In this document: one piece after another, positions 33,391-47,780 of the stretch
How the letters are laid out: each line of letters opens with the position of its first letter
Position numbering within the stretch: the first letter of the stretch is position 1
Notes under the pieces: generated by a model
Databases searched by the model: none
What the model was told of the DNA's origin: nothing
The model's input: the letters and a program-made list of their open reading frames with translations, nothing else
Made by a program: the position numbers and the translations under genes
From: Palaemon carinicauda
Lineage: Eukaryota > Arthropoda > Malacostraca > Decapoda > Palaemonidae
DNA: 64,000 nt
NCBI RefSeq assembly: GCF_036898095.1
Contig: NC_090743.1
Location: forward strand, 21,507,595-21,571,594
Direction of reading: 5' to 3'

Positions 33391-34790
33391 ACAATTCTTA
33401 GCGGAGATACCTTGCAAGACTGGGTCATTGTTTTTGTTTGTTCGACGCTGCCTGATGAGCTTTTTGTGTAAATGAATGAACTTACGTCACAGGAGGTTCC
33501 TCTAAGAATTGGAAAGTAAAGGATTAATGTGGTAGTGATACTTGTGTTTTTCTTTGGAACCCTATATGTATATACTGTATTGTGATTTCTCTGTCACCTC
33601 GTATAATTCCTGTGAAAGAAAATCCCGAAGCAGAGAGTAGGTACATGAGAATGTGATAAATGAATACAAATATTATTGTACTATGGCGCATTCCTTCCTT
33701 AATGGGTAAGGTAATTGTACCTCTGAATTAGAACGAGCAAGTAGTCCTAAAAAGTCTCAGAAAGGTTTGTATGACTAAAATATGGCTAGAAATTATTATG
33801 GTTTTTTTTTCCTAGTACAATTTACGTTTTTTATAACGCCTTCTTCTTTCAACTTTAAAGGCTTCGGTATTGCCTCATTTTTATCTCATTAATAGTGTTG
33901 TAAGCTTTCTATCTAGAACTCTTTGCAGTGCTTAAGCACAACTTGGTAATGTTTCTCGCACGTGCAGGTTATTGATGACAAAGTATTAACATTAAAGCTT
34001 CCATCTCGACGAAGCTCTTACATATTTATATAATGCTTTCCTCTCATGAATTTCACAAAACACTGTAATGACTTTCTCTCGGTAAAACATTTGCGCAATT
34101 ACATCTCGGTGTTCTTCTCTAAAGGATAAATTAGCTCTACATCCCCTCTTTCAAATAATACTTGTATTGAAGAGCATTGTTAAATGTAGAATAATGTTGG
34201 AAGAGGGAAAACTTGCTGTTTCATGAGACCACCAACCGCGTGACACTACAGTCACATGACATAAGCGGCTGAGCCGGGTTATATATCACCTGTCTGCAGA
34301 ATTGCTTTTGAGTTTGTTTGTTTTGCGAAGAAATCAAAAGATTCTTTGAGTTCTTCTTTAGTTACAATTTGTTCACATTAGTAGATAGATTGAGAATTCT
34401 ATTTACGTTATGCAGAAAAGATTGGAAATGAATGATGTTGAAAATTGAACATCTTACAAACATGAAAATTCATTGGAAGTTTTTATACATTTTGCTTTTA
34501 TTTTTGAACTCGGTCCATGTTTTGTACATTCCATATGATGTTATCTTTACAAAAGCTAAGACAGGTCATGTTCGGGAAATTATTTAGGTCTTGTGTTGAA
34601 AATTGCTTAGTATGGTAGTTTTGCAAATAATTGCAATTTATCACAACATTTGTTTAATTGGAATAAATTCTTATCATGGATTAGTCTGAATCTTACGGTA
34701 TATTTTAGTATTTAAAAAGAAACGCTTGGGATTATGCACTTTAATCCTGTGATATTCTCTCTTTTCATAGTTTTCACTTTCATATACATA
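33391..34790. other. unassigned AT-rich DNA
   Basis: No gene or repeat recognised in 1.4 kb. Around 34235-34300 there is a short GC-richer stretch with gcgtgacactacagtcac and a TATATA box-like run (34281). It resembles a promoter only superficially and no transcript is visible downstream. Confidence 0.45.
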
Positions 34791-34794
<4 letters not shown>

Positions 34795-34865
<71 letters not shown>

Positions 34866-34952
34866 GGTATTTATGTATTTTATATGCATGTGTGCTTGTT
34901 TATAAATATAAGTATATATACACTATATATATACAATGTATATATATATATA

Positions 34953-35027
<75 letters not shown>
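34795..35027. repeat. two (TA)n blocks with interrupted spacer
   Basis: TA 34795-34864 and 34958-35027, separated by a TA-rich spacer with TG units. Confidence 0.96.
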
Positions 35028-35030
<3 letters not shown>

Positions 35031-35326
35031 TTTATTATGCATGTGTCAGATTTTATTTATATATATATTATATAATATTCACCGAGAAGTGTCTTTTTAT
35101 TAAGTATTGACCTATGAGAAGAAAATGTCTTTAGTAATGTTCATCGATAATTGCTGAATTGAGGATGAGTAATCTGAACACAACACTATCGTGTTTTCTT
35201 TTGTAAAGGCCTCATCAGCTGTACGGCGACCTAGCTAAACTCAAACTGTCTGACCCAGTCTTCAATATATAGGCCACACTTGCTAACTTCTGACTTACTT
35301 TATATCTCTTCCAATATTTCTGAATT

Positions 35327-35426
35327 AGTGTAAACGATCCGTCAAAAATACGGATAAATATTTAGATATGTAAGCGCTAGGGAATGGCTACTCCCACTCC
35401 CCCCGTACCTGAAGGACGGGAAGGGT
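35327..35426 (+). repeat. short interspersed repeat P
   Basis: Carries acgatccgtcaaaaatacgg, taaatatttagatatgtaag, ggctactcccactcccccc and gaaggacgggaaggg before TA units. It shows the right half of the family best. Confidence 0.65.
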
Positions 35427-35516
35427 ATATATATATGTATATATATACACACACACGTTTTCTGTATGCTATAGGTGAGATTAGGTGTCTATTCATTAAT
35501 CGTAAATCTACTAAAC

Positions 35517-37665
<2,149 letters not shown>

Positions 37666-38045
37666 CGCTACTCCCGGGACAGGGAACCATTCTGTCATCT
37701 TCGCTTTCCATTGATGGACAAAATCCATAGAGAATTCATTGGCTTGATTCATCAAAGGATAGCCTGTTCCTTATGATGTGCAGTGCCTATCTAACTAAGA
37801 CAAGTGACCCCTGCTGGTCCATACTAATTTCGTTAAGATCATGCGCCAGGCATCAGGAGAAGAAGCCAAAGAGACATCTTGTCTATCTCTTTGCACCCAA
37901 TCTGTCACCCTGCTGTCAGTAACTTCATCGAGATTTAGGGTGGCATTTCCTCCACACCCAAAGCTTTTTGTTACTCCTCCAGGGTGCTCATCCGGTTATG
38001 TAACCGTTGGCAAACATGAATTTCTAAGATATATCGCCTAGCACG
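37666..38045 (-). pseudogene. probable 5' extension of LINE family 1
   Basis: It is continuous with the endonuclease start and less AT-rich than what follows. The reverse-strand frame shows a QRDRQDVSLASSPDAWRM-type stretch. It could be the LINE 5' region, or the C-terminal end of another LINE lying head-to-tail. Not resolved. Confidence 0.45.
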
Positions 38046-38729
38046 GTAAGTTCCGATCATTGTAAAATTAAGTCACTGGAGCTTATACCTATTATATTAA
38101 TAATTTTAATAACGAGCCTAATACTTTTACGTAAATAAACGTATGCTCAACATTTCCTTTTTACCTTACAATTTTACCTTCCCGAAACACTGGTACTCCA
38201 AAGGATTTGTAGGATTAATGCTACCGTAACTCTACAAAATAACTTGCATATTTATACTTTTTCTCCTAACAGGGGAAGGCTCCAAAATAGATCAGCAATC
38301 ACTGCTGCATTTTTATAAGTAAATGCTAAAAGAAAAAATATAAGAAAACTATCTATAACCAAAGTTAGTTCGATAGGTTCTGTTGTGACCCCCATCCTCT
38401 GGACGTCCAAATAACTTGACCTTGAGATCAGCTAATATCAGACATTTACCCCAACTTATCCTTACAAATTATACTAATCGTCTAGAGGGATGGGCCCTGT
38501 CTCTCTTCTTCAGTAATACATAGCTTACCATTTCCATTATGGTAATTTAAGATTTAAGAGAATCTGGTTATGTACATTATAAAAAAATATACTGTTTGAT
38601 CTTCGAGACCTAATTGCGTTCTTTGTAGTGTAAAATATTGCCTATTACTACCGTTTCGTATAGATAAAATAAACCAAATCTGTATCTATACAATCACGAT
38701 AGCTGACACGTGATGAATATAGAATATGT
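38046..38729. other. unassigned AT-rich DNA
   Basis: No feature recognised. Confidence 0.5.
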
Positions 38730-39592
38730 ATGAGCGCCACTAAAGGAAAAGTGAAAAGACTTGATTGGAGTTAGTACTTTCGTGATATCAAAGGACTTAC
38801 AATGAACATAAATATACAATAATATCGTATTTATACAGGAGAATATGATTCCTCTGTTGCCAGTTTCTTATGATTCCAGATAAGAAGGAATTTAGAAAAG
38901 AGGATTATATATGGAAAACAAACCAGGCCTTCGGGTCAGATTGTGACCTTTAGTACTTACAATTAAGAAGGATTCGACAATATTTCTTTGGATAAAGTCA
39001 TAAACATGGGTTATTGTCCACGTCGCTAACTAACTGATTCTTTGACTTAATCCTAGCCAGTGGAAAACCAAAGCTTTATTAGCAAGTCCCCTATAAATAG
39101 AGACTCATCTTATGCGGTGTTCCTCTGGCGGAAACGCCTTTAGATATTTGTCATTTTTATTCATGCTTTCGCTTCCTACTTGCTAGGATTAAGTCAAAGA
39201 ATCGGCTGGTTAGAGACGAGTACTATAATCCAGGTTAATGACTTTACTCAAAGAAATATCTCCAAATCCTTAAATTGCGTGTACAAAAGTTGACAATTTA
39301 AACCTAGACACTTTGTTGTCCGTTAATCCTGTATTATCCTTTTTTCTAAAATTAGGCTTATCTGGAATCACCAAGAAATTGACAGCTAAGGGATCCTATT
39401 TTCCTGTATGAATACGATATCGTTATATATTTATTCTCTTATTGGCTGCAATTTTGCAAAAACCCGTGTAAGGCCGGAAGTGCCAGGCAATCAACAACAT
39501 AATAATGTTCATTGTGAGTATGTCGATATCACATATAGAACGAAAGTACTAACTCCAATTAAGCCTTAACTTACCTTTCGTGGTGACATACA
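38730..39592. repeat. large imperfect inverted repeat, arms about 370-420 bp
   Basis: The left arm runs 38730 to about 39115 and the right arm about 39140 to 39592, as reverse complements with scattered mismatches and indels. Matching blocks include ttggagttagtactttcg (38755) with its complement at 39548-39565; atgattccagataag (38870) with cttatctggaatcacc (39358); ttctttgacttaatcctag (39033) with ctaggattaagtcaaagaat (39183); and aatatttctttgga (38980) with tcaaagaaatatctcc (39250). No terminal TIR or target duplication could be fixed. It is either an old fold-back transposon or two copies of one repeat in opposite orientation. Confidence 0.8.
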
Positions 39593-40125
39593 TACATACT
39601 AAGTATAGGGAAAAAAAGATTGGTTACTGTCAGCATATCCGAATCATGGACGGATACTCAGTAATGAGATAAAGAAAACATGACTAGTGATTTCAAATTG
39701 TAGATTCATTAAACCTCCGCAGGGCCATTGTTAATCCCCAAGACGTGACGAGTAGCATGAAGATAGATACACTTAACAGTTGCCCTTATCGTTAAAATGA
39801 CTGTAAAATTTGCTTACTTTACGGCTGTAGTCTTTTGGTAATTGGCCTTTTCTATGATATACTATATGTTTTGTTATTATTTGCTGTTTTTTTTTTATTT
39901 ATTTATTTTATCCAAAGTGAATAATTTACTCATACGTGTTTGTAGAATGGTATATACTGCTCGGATAATTTTTTTTTTTTTTTTTTGCTGATGTCTGGAA
40001 TGTGAGAAATTCGTTGTTTGAGCTTTGTAGAATTTAAGTCTTGAATAAGGGTGGTCATATGCGCTTGTATGTATATTTTACATATAAACCTTTAATATTT
40101 ATAAGTATGTATGTGCTGTAAATTA

Positions 40126-40128
<3 letters not shown>
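39593..40128. other. unassigned AT-rich DNA
   Basis: No feature recognised. Short poly-T runs are near 39885 and 39970. Confidence 0.5.
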
Positions 40129-40130
<2 letters not shown>

Positions 40131-40205
<75 letters not shown>

Positions 40206-40259
40206 AATTTCGCTAATTACGATTTTCACGGGTATCATATTTAAGTTGTACTTCTACTT

Positions 40260-40334
<75 letters not shown>
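40131..40334. repeat. (GA)n and (CT)n arrays facing each other
   Basis: (GA)n 40131-40201 and (CT)n 40266-40334 are nearly equal in length and complementary, with a 64-bp spacer. They could pair as a stem of about 69 bp. Confidence 0.95.
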
Positions 40335-40339
<5 letters not shown>

Positions 40340-40574
40340 GAATGTCAGGAAAGTTAGTGTAATCCGTGAGACAGACGGAAGCAGCGACTGCTTGCTCTGT
40401 GATCCCCACGTGACGCCTTGCTATCACATTCTGAATAGGGTCGTCTGCGTGTCGGACCGTCTGTTTGTTTGCTTCCTTATCTATCCAGCAGCGTTTGTTT
40501 ACATTTCCTCTTCATTTTATATCGATTCCATGAAGGGATTTTATGTGTACTTGTTATTCGGGGAATGCATAGCG

Positions 40575-40579
<5 letters not shown>

Positions 40580-40647
<68 letters not shown>
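40580..40647. repeat. (CT)n microsatellite
   Basis: About 34 CT units. The 245 bp between this and the previous CT array (40335-40579) is GC-richer, with one CACGTG motif near 40408, and is otherwise unassigned. Confidence 0.97.
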
Positions 40648-40652
<5 letters not shown>

Positions 40653-41424
40653 TGTGTGAGAAGCGCCATTTAAAGCAAGCACGTAAAAGTGAGACGTAGT
40701 ACAGTTGCCTGCATTAATTCTGGTACACTGACGTATCCTTTGCTCTCTATGAAGTGTATTAGAATTAGTGAAGACAACTGTACCACCGTAAGGAGGAAAT
40801 ACCTAACCACTGAATTTGTATTTTTTTTTTATTGTTATTTTTGTACAATGGTCTATATTAGATGCCATTACGGGCCCGGGGCTGCTTTAGGGACAAAACC
40901 GTCTCGATATACATCTGTTTAGGCAGCTGTTGACCTTCTCACCATTAGTAACCTCATGAAGGAGTTAGGATGGATAACCAAAAATAAAATAACCGTTTGT
41001 TCTGCGTGGTAGGTCAGTGTGTTTGTCTGTTGACACTATACACCTGTACCCTCGGATACTTTTATGATACAGACTTTATTTCAATTTAGTGATAAGTAAT
41101 TTTTTTGGTATAATTACGAGGGTATTAACTTTGTGAAATGGAATTTTCTTCCTCCATTTTGGCCCTGTATCAGAATGAGAAATGAAGGATTTTAAAGCTA
41201 AAAGGTTTGGGAAGGCTTGCCACCATCGTAGACAAATATGTTTATTCATTTTGTATGTTACGAATACCATTGGTATATTAGAGATCAGGCATCTTTTTCA
41301 GCTGTTTAATACTAGTAAGATAACCCCCATATATTTTAATAGTTTTTGATAAGTATATGTCCCACAGTACCCTACATTGGTTTATTTTAAACGTCGCTGA
41401 GTGCTAAGATTTACAGTACAAGAC
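40648..41424. other. unassigned DNA
   Basis: No gene or repeat recognised. Confidence 0.5.
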
Positions 41425-41625
41425 CATGGAGCACAATAGCTTCCGTGAGGGGGTATTGCTGTCGGTGTATCTCACGCGGTACACTGTAGGTAATACTGAA
41501 GCGTCTTTTCAACTTACCTTTCGTTCCTAGCTGCACCCACTTTTTAGTATTATGATTCACCTCTGTTCTTGCTTCCTTTCTTCCTTCTTGCTGTCAAGTC
41601 TCTTCACCTATTCTTTCATTGTGTA
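41425..41625 (+). repeat. interspersed repeat with short hairpin core (diverged)
   Basis: Contains gaccatggagcacaatagct, gggggtattgctgtcgg, the small hairpin gtgtatctcacgcggtacac and cactgtaggtaatactgaag, ending in a CT-rich stretch. From memory this resembles a repeat common in decapod transcript data. I have no second copy here to confirm it. Confidence 0.4.
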
Positions 41626-41739
41626 ACTAGATTTTTTTTTTCCGAATTTCCCTTCAAAGCAAAATCTTCCTTATATAATAAAGAACAAATGTGTGTATAC
41701 ATATTTTATATATATAATTATATATATATTTCTTTTTTT

Positions 41740-41867
41740 AAGTCCCTCGGGTAGGGGAGAGGGAGTTGTCATACCCTGGTGAGAGGTTGTTGCGTATCTT
41801 TGCATATCTTATCTGAATATATTGCTATAGCCGTCATTTGTGACGGGTCGCGTACTCTAGTTAGGTT
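41740..41867 (-). repeat. short interspersed repeat P, reverse copy
   Basis: Has ccctcgggtaggggagaggg, tcataccctggtgagagg and gacgggtcgcgtactctag, the reverse complement of the family order seen at 1072 and 35327. A TA-rich tract lies on the left, at the same end of the element as in other copies. Confidence 0.7.
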
Positions 41868-41974
41868 CGAAAGCATACAATCTCCATGGTCGAAAAACAA
41901 TCGATTTCAGGCAGAACAACTTGACTACTGTGCTGGTAAATCATAGTGTAATAAGTAAATTTTATTTAACTTTT

Positions 41975-42083
41975 ATACATATATATATACAGTATATATA
42001 TTTATATGTATATATTTATATATACATATACATATTTATATATATTTATATGTATATATTTATATATAATGTATATATGTATA

Positions 42084-42143
<60 letters not shown>

Positions 42144-42172
42144 GTGTGTATGTATGTATGTATGTATGTATA
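41975..42172. repeat. TA-rich compound microsatellite
   Basis: TATT/TATG-interrupted TA, then a pure TA block 42090-42140, then TG and five TATG units. Confidence 0.95.
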
Positions 42173-42586
42173 TAGACTAAAATCATGGATATTGAAGGTG
42201 GTGTCACAAAAAATAACTGAATGTATAACCAAATGAAAAATCTAAATAAAAAGGATGGCACCTGTAAAATGAAAATGAAAGAACAAGCAAATTAATAAAA
42301 TTTGAAAATAGTTGACGGTTAGATAGGAGGAAGTTGTTAAGAGTAATGATAAGAGTTTCATTATCATCATCTCACGGAAAGCGACGAGACCTTTCTAATC
42401 ACGTCGAGATTGGACCAGATAGGAAAAAGCTCTGGGTCGTACACAACTGACACTGAAACAGAGACCTTGATTATTATGGTGAAAGATATCTGATTAAAGA
42501 GATAAAACTTTTGAAAAGAAGACCACCAGCAAATAAGCCATTCGTTTCATAAACAGTATTTTACATCTCTACATAAGAAAAAAGAG
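42173..42586. other. unassigned DNA
   Basis: No feature recognised. Confidence 0.5.
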
Positions 42587-42587
<1 letters not shown>

Positions 42588-42649
<62 letters not shown>

Positions 42650-42654
42650 AAGAG

Positions 42655-42704
<50 letters not shown>

Positions 42705-42720
42705 GTATATATACATATAT

Positions 42721-42772
<52 letters not shown>

Positions 42773-42782
42773 ATAGATAGAT
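42588..42782. repeat. duplicated (TA)n blocks seeded by aagaggtgtgta
   Basis: The text aagaggtgtgta precedes a TA run twice (about 42580 and 42650), so seed and array were duplicated together. A third TA block ends at a (GATA)n-like run near 42772. Confidence 0.93.
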
Positions 42783-42839
42783 AGCTAGATAGATATATTT
42801 ATTCCGGTCACGCAAAGCTCTCCACGTGTCTCGAATAGT

Positions 42840-42947
42840 TTGGGGGGGGGGAGTAGTCATACCTGGTGAGAAGTAGTGCGTGTTCGTATGTGTGCATATA
42901 TAGTTTAATATTTACCCGTCGATTTTAACGGGTCGCGTACACTAGTA
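42840..42947 (-). repeat. short interspersed repeat P, reverse copy
   Basis: Poly-G, then gagtagtcatacctggtgag, cgattttaacgggtcgcgta and cactagt. It is parallel to 41740-41867, with a TA-rich block to its left about 60 bp away. Confidence 0.7.
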
Positions 42948-43114
42948 TCACTATATAAAGAGTATAGTTATCGTTGCTGCCTAACCATTTGTGTGTAGAA
43001 CGATGCTGCTTTGTCAAAGTAATTGAAACATAGGGAAGCAATTATTAGTGCAGCTGTTGGGTTTACCTCGTGTTGCATCTTAGAGGTGAATTAGCTCCCC
43101 GGTACCAGAGCAGG

Positions 43115-43116
<2 letters not shown>

Positions 43117-43176
<60 letters not shown>

Positions 43177-43290
43177 GTTGTTGTTGTTGTTGTTATTAGC
43201 TAAGTTATAACTCTAGTTGGAAAAGCAGGTTGCTATAGCCCTCCAACAAGGAAAATAGCTCACTGAAGAAATGCAAATTTATATCTACTT
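43117..43290 (-). mobile_element. (TAA)n-tailed element, 3' end
   Basis: (ATT)n then (GTT)5 are followed by agctaagttataactctagt, tggaaaagcagg, gctatagccc and a degraded body. It may extend to about 43420. Element sense is reverse. Confidence 0.7.
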
Positions 43291-43429
43291 GGCCAAGCAC
43301 AAGTATTGAGTAATGTCGTCTGCATGACGACCTTCATAAAAATATTGAGTGATGTGGGAACTTTCTTGCGCTATTTGATTGAAATGTGCATTAAACAAGA
43401 GCTCAATGAGGTTTTTCCTTGCTAGGCGG

Positions 43430-44250
43430 GTTCTTTTGTTGTTTTTCCTAAGGCCAGTGGGATTGGTATCACATTACACTCGAGCAGCCCATGGTTGGAA
43501 AGTAAATTGGAAAAGGAAAGAACACGGAAACTCACAACAAAATATGAGATTATAGGAATTAGCAAAAACTGAATCATGGAGACTATTTCCAATATTGACT
43601 GGCATTAAAAGAAAATTTGTAGTACATACATTTTCAATTTGAATGAAATATTTACTTTTTTGTATGATTTTTTGCTGTTCATTCTACTTAATTCCTTCTA
43701 ATTTGCCTCTTCGAGAAAGCTAGCAAGTTACTAGACAGTAACGAATTGTGTATATTTATATATAATTATATATATGCATATATATTTGCTATGTATATGT
43801 ATATATATGTGTCAATATTTATAGTAAATCCTGTGCATACAGCATACAAGTATGCATAAAACTAACACGAACTGTACGGATGTCGTCATTAACCCATTAC
43901 AGCACAGTGGCAGGAAATAATGCTGCGCACTTGTAACATGTATAAACACGATTGTGTATCTCACAGATTCATCTTACATGCGGTTCCCTCTTGTAATTGA
44001 TCAACCCTCGTGGCTCAATTCTGACCAATTACTGCCGATTGTGCTTTGACTGTGTGTTTTATAGGTTGCTTGATTGCAAGAGGCCGTGCTTGGCCGCAAG
44101 GTCTGGGTAATCAACAACAGCAACTGTGCACAAGTTGAGATGGATAAATTTTAATAGTTATTCAGTACTGTGAAGATTGCTTATTATCATATGATACGTA
44201 GACGATCTTAATAGTTTTTTCAAAGTTGAATAAGACGAAAATCTGTCTAC
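43430..44250. other. unassigned DNA
   Basis: No gene recognised. TA-rich patches at 43750-43815. Confidence 0.5.
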
Positions 44251-44251
44251 A

Positions 44252-46848
44252 ATGTCTCCAAAACCACCCAGGGCCAACAACTTTTACAGAACCATCCAGG
44301 ACTAACAACCTCTACAGAAACATCCCGGGTCAACAACATTTACAGCACTATCCATGGCAAACAATCTCTTCAAAACGCCTTGGCCCAACAATTTTTACAA
44401 AACCATCCAGGACCAACAACCTCTACAGAACCATCCCCATCCCGGGTCAACAACCTTTACAGGACTGCCCAGGGCAAATAATCTCTACAGAACCACCCTG
44501 GGCCAACAACGTTTACAGAACCACCCAGGATAAACAACTTTAATAGAACCATCCAGGACCGACGACCTATACAGAAATATCCCGGGTCAACAACCTTTAC
44601 AGCACCACACTGGGCAAACAAATTCCACGGAACCACCCAGGACCAACAACCTCTACAGAAATATCCTGGGTCAACAACCTTTACAGCACCACCCAGGGCA
44701 AACAATCTCTACAGAACCACCCAGGGCCAACAACCTTTACAGAAGCACCCAGGGCCAACAACCTTTACAGAACCACCCAGGGCCAACAACTTTTACCGAA
44801 CCACCCAGGGCCAACAGCTTTTACAGAACCATCCATAGTCAACAACCTCAACAAAACCACCCAAGACAAAAAATCTCTACAGAACCACCAGGGCCAACAA
44901 CTTTTACAAAACCACCCATAGTCAACAACTATTACAGAACCTTTCATAGTCAACAACATCAACAGAACTATCCAGGGCAAACAATCTCTGCAGAACCACC
45001 CAAGGCCAACAACTTTTGCAGAACCATTTAGGAACTATCCTGCATCAACACCCTCTACAGAACCACCTAGGGCAAACAATCTCTACAGAACCATCCTACG
45101 TCAACAACCTCTACAGGACCATCCTGCGTCAACACCCTCTACAGAACCGCCCAGGGCAAATAATCTCTACAGATCCATCCAGCGTCAACAACCTATACAG
45201 CACCACCCATGGCAAATAATCTCTACAGAACTACCCGGGGTCAAAAGCCTCTACAGAACCATTCTGTGTCAACAACCTCTACCGAACCACCCAGAGCAAA
45301 CAACCACTACAGAACCACCCAGATCCAACAACCTTTATAGAACCATTCTGTGTCAACCTCAACAGAACCACCCAGGGCAAACAACCTCTACAGAGCCAAC
45401 CAGGGCCAACAACCTCTATAGAACCACCCAGGGCAAACAATATCTGCAGAATCACCCAGGGCCAACAACTTTTACAGAACTATCCAGAACCAACAACCTC
45501 TGCAGAGTCATCCCGGGTTAACAAACTCTACAGAACCACCCAGGGCCAACAACCTCCACAGAACCATCCCGGGTCAACAACCTCTACAGCACCACACAGG
45601 GCAAACAATCTATACAGAACCACCCAGGGCCAACAACTTTTACAGAAGCATCCTGGTAACAACCTCTACAGAACCATCCCGGGTTAACAACCTCCTCAAA
45701 ACCACCCAGGGCCAACAACTTTTACAGAACCATCCCGGGTTAACAACCTCCTCAAAACCACCCAGGGCCAACAACTTTTACAGAACCATCCAGGGCCAAC
45801 AACTTCTACAGAACTATCCAGGGCCAACAACCTCTACAGAACCACCCAGCGCTAATAACTTCTACTGAACCATTCAGGGCCAACAACCTCTACAGAACCA
45901 TCTCTGGTCAACAACCTCTTCAAACCCATCCCAGAGCCAACAACCTTTACAGAACCACCCAGGGCCAACAACCTCAACAGAACTACCCAGGGCCAACAAC
46001 TTCTACAGATTTATCCATGGCCAACAACCTCTTCAAAACCATCCCAGGTCAGAAACCTCTACAGAACCACCTAAGGCTAACAAACTCTACAGAACCACCC
46101 ATGGCCAGCAACCTCTTCAGAACCATCCCAGGTCTGAAACCTCTACAGAACCACCTAGGGCTAACAAACTCTACAGAACCACCCATGGCCAGCAACCTCT
46201 TCAGAACCATCCCAGGTCTGAAACCTCTACAGAACCACCTAGGGCTAACAACCTCTGCAGAACCACCCAGGTCAAACAACCTTTACAGAACCATCCAGGC
46301 CCAACAACCTCAACAGAACCACCAGGGCCAACAACCTAACCACCCATCGCCAACAACCTCAACAAAACCACCCATGACCAACAACCTCTTCAGAACCATC
46401 CTAGGTCAGAAATCTCTAAAGAACCACATAAGGCCAACAACCTTTGCAGAACCACCCAGGGCAAACAACCTCTACAGAACCAATGGGGGCCAACAGCCTC
46501 TACAGAACTATCCAGGGCCAACAACCTCTACAGAACTATCCAGAGCTAACAACCTCTACATAACCATCCACGGCCAATAAGCTCTACAGAACCAATGGGG
46601 GCCAACAACCTCTACATAACCATCCACCACCAATAAGCTCTACAGAACCAATGGGAGCCAACAACCTCTACAGAACAATCCACGGCCAACAACCTCTACA
46701 AAAAACATCCAGGGCCAACAGCCTCTACAAAAACCATCCAGGGCCAACAACCTCTACTGAACCCCCAACCCCAAGGCCAACAACCTTTACAGAACCATCC
46801 ATACACGGGCAAAAATTTCTATAGAACCATCCAGGGCCAGGAACCTCT
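44252..46848. repeat. minisatellite, about 90 units of 28 bp, with 84-bp higher-order repeat
   Basis: The unit is approximately ccacccagggccaacaacct plus ctacagaa, 28 bp. For example, unit starts at 44717 and 44745 are exactly 28 apart. Units vary (gggtcaacaacc, gggcaaacaatc). A higher-order period of 84 bp (three units) is clear where ggctaac recurs at 46075, 46159 and 46243 with near-identical intervening text. The array is much richer in C and A than its surroundings on the + strand. Because 28 leaves remainder 1 on division by 3 and the unit has no + strand stop in any frame, long + frames arise (105, 67 and 187 codons; 46017-46580 the longest). The right edge is an A-rich run (46849-46876). 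Confidence 0.93.
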
Positions 46849-46876
46849 ACAAAAAAAAAAAAAATAAATAAATAAA

Positions 46877-47666
46877 TCCAAAGGAATTTGTTTGACTAGC
46901 ACAAAAGTAGAATTCGTTAAGTACATGCTCATGATTACTTTATTACATTCTGCATAAATCTGTGATGATTGATGATTGTAGATCGGCGCGCAACTTGGCG
47001 GACCACTGGCTCTATACGTTGGCCGCCCATCACAGGTGCGGAGATATCTGGATTATACGATGTGAAAGCAGGATGCACGTGCTGGATCGGGACGAACACA
47101 GACGGACGGACAAGATGACGATGGGATGAAGTATGATGATTGCCTGGAATCAGAAGAAATTAGTTTTTTTTTATAAGAGGTCCTGATCTCGGGACAACTG
47201 ACTGCATAAAGCTAATTGGATTCTCTTGATTTTTTCCATATTCTCCACTAAGTTCACTACCTTATAGCTAATTTTGATAATGGAAACTCGGCCTACATAC
47301 TGAATATAATTTTCCTTTTGGAACTCTGACTAACCCATTGAATGCATAAATCTCTTCTGGACCGATTACTGGATTCAAGAACTGTGTAAGCAGAGTCCTA
47401 TATAAGCTAAACAAAAGTCCTTATTTAGAGACATCGCTCCACAGAATGTTAAGGGTTTTCTATGTATTATTGTATTTTTTGGCTACAGCAAATTACTTTA
47501 CTGAAGAATGCAATGTTCTGAAACTCCTGGTGTGTACAATATGGTAGTCTCGCAAACCAATAGGTCAGGTACATTTCATAAAGTCTTAAGACCACTTAAA
47601 TATAATGTGTTTATATATAAACACATATATGTGTATTTACCTGTACTCTTTCACGTAAACCTTCAC

Positions 47667-47668
<2 letters not shown>
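46877..47668. other. unassigned DNA, GC-richer at 46980-47110
   Basis: The 46980-47110 part (gatcggcgcgcaacttggcg onward) has higher GC than its surroundings, but I see no open frame or repeat match in the window. Confidence 0.45.
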
Positions 47669-47669
<1 letters not shown>

Positions 47670-47735
<66 letters not shown>

Positions 47736-47780
47736 CATTCATACATACATATATATATACACACACACATATATATATAG
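47670..47780. repeat. (TA)n/(CATA)n/(CA)n microsatellite
   Basis: About 30 TA units, then CATACATT-type and CACA units. Confidence 0.96.

Noticed and set aside
34235..34310. Possible pol II promoter (TATA-like run with GC-richer flank)
   Set aside because: TATA-like text is common in this AT-rich DNA, and no exon or initiator-supported transcript is visible downstream.
46017..46580. 187-codon forward open frame
   Set aside because: It is explained by a 28-bp repeat lacking stops in all + frames. Listed as a repeat, with the coding possibility kept only as a finding.
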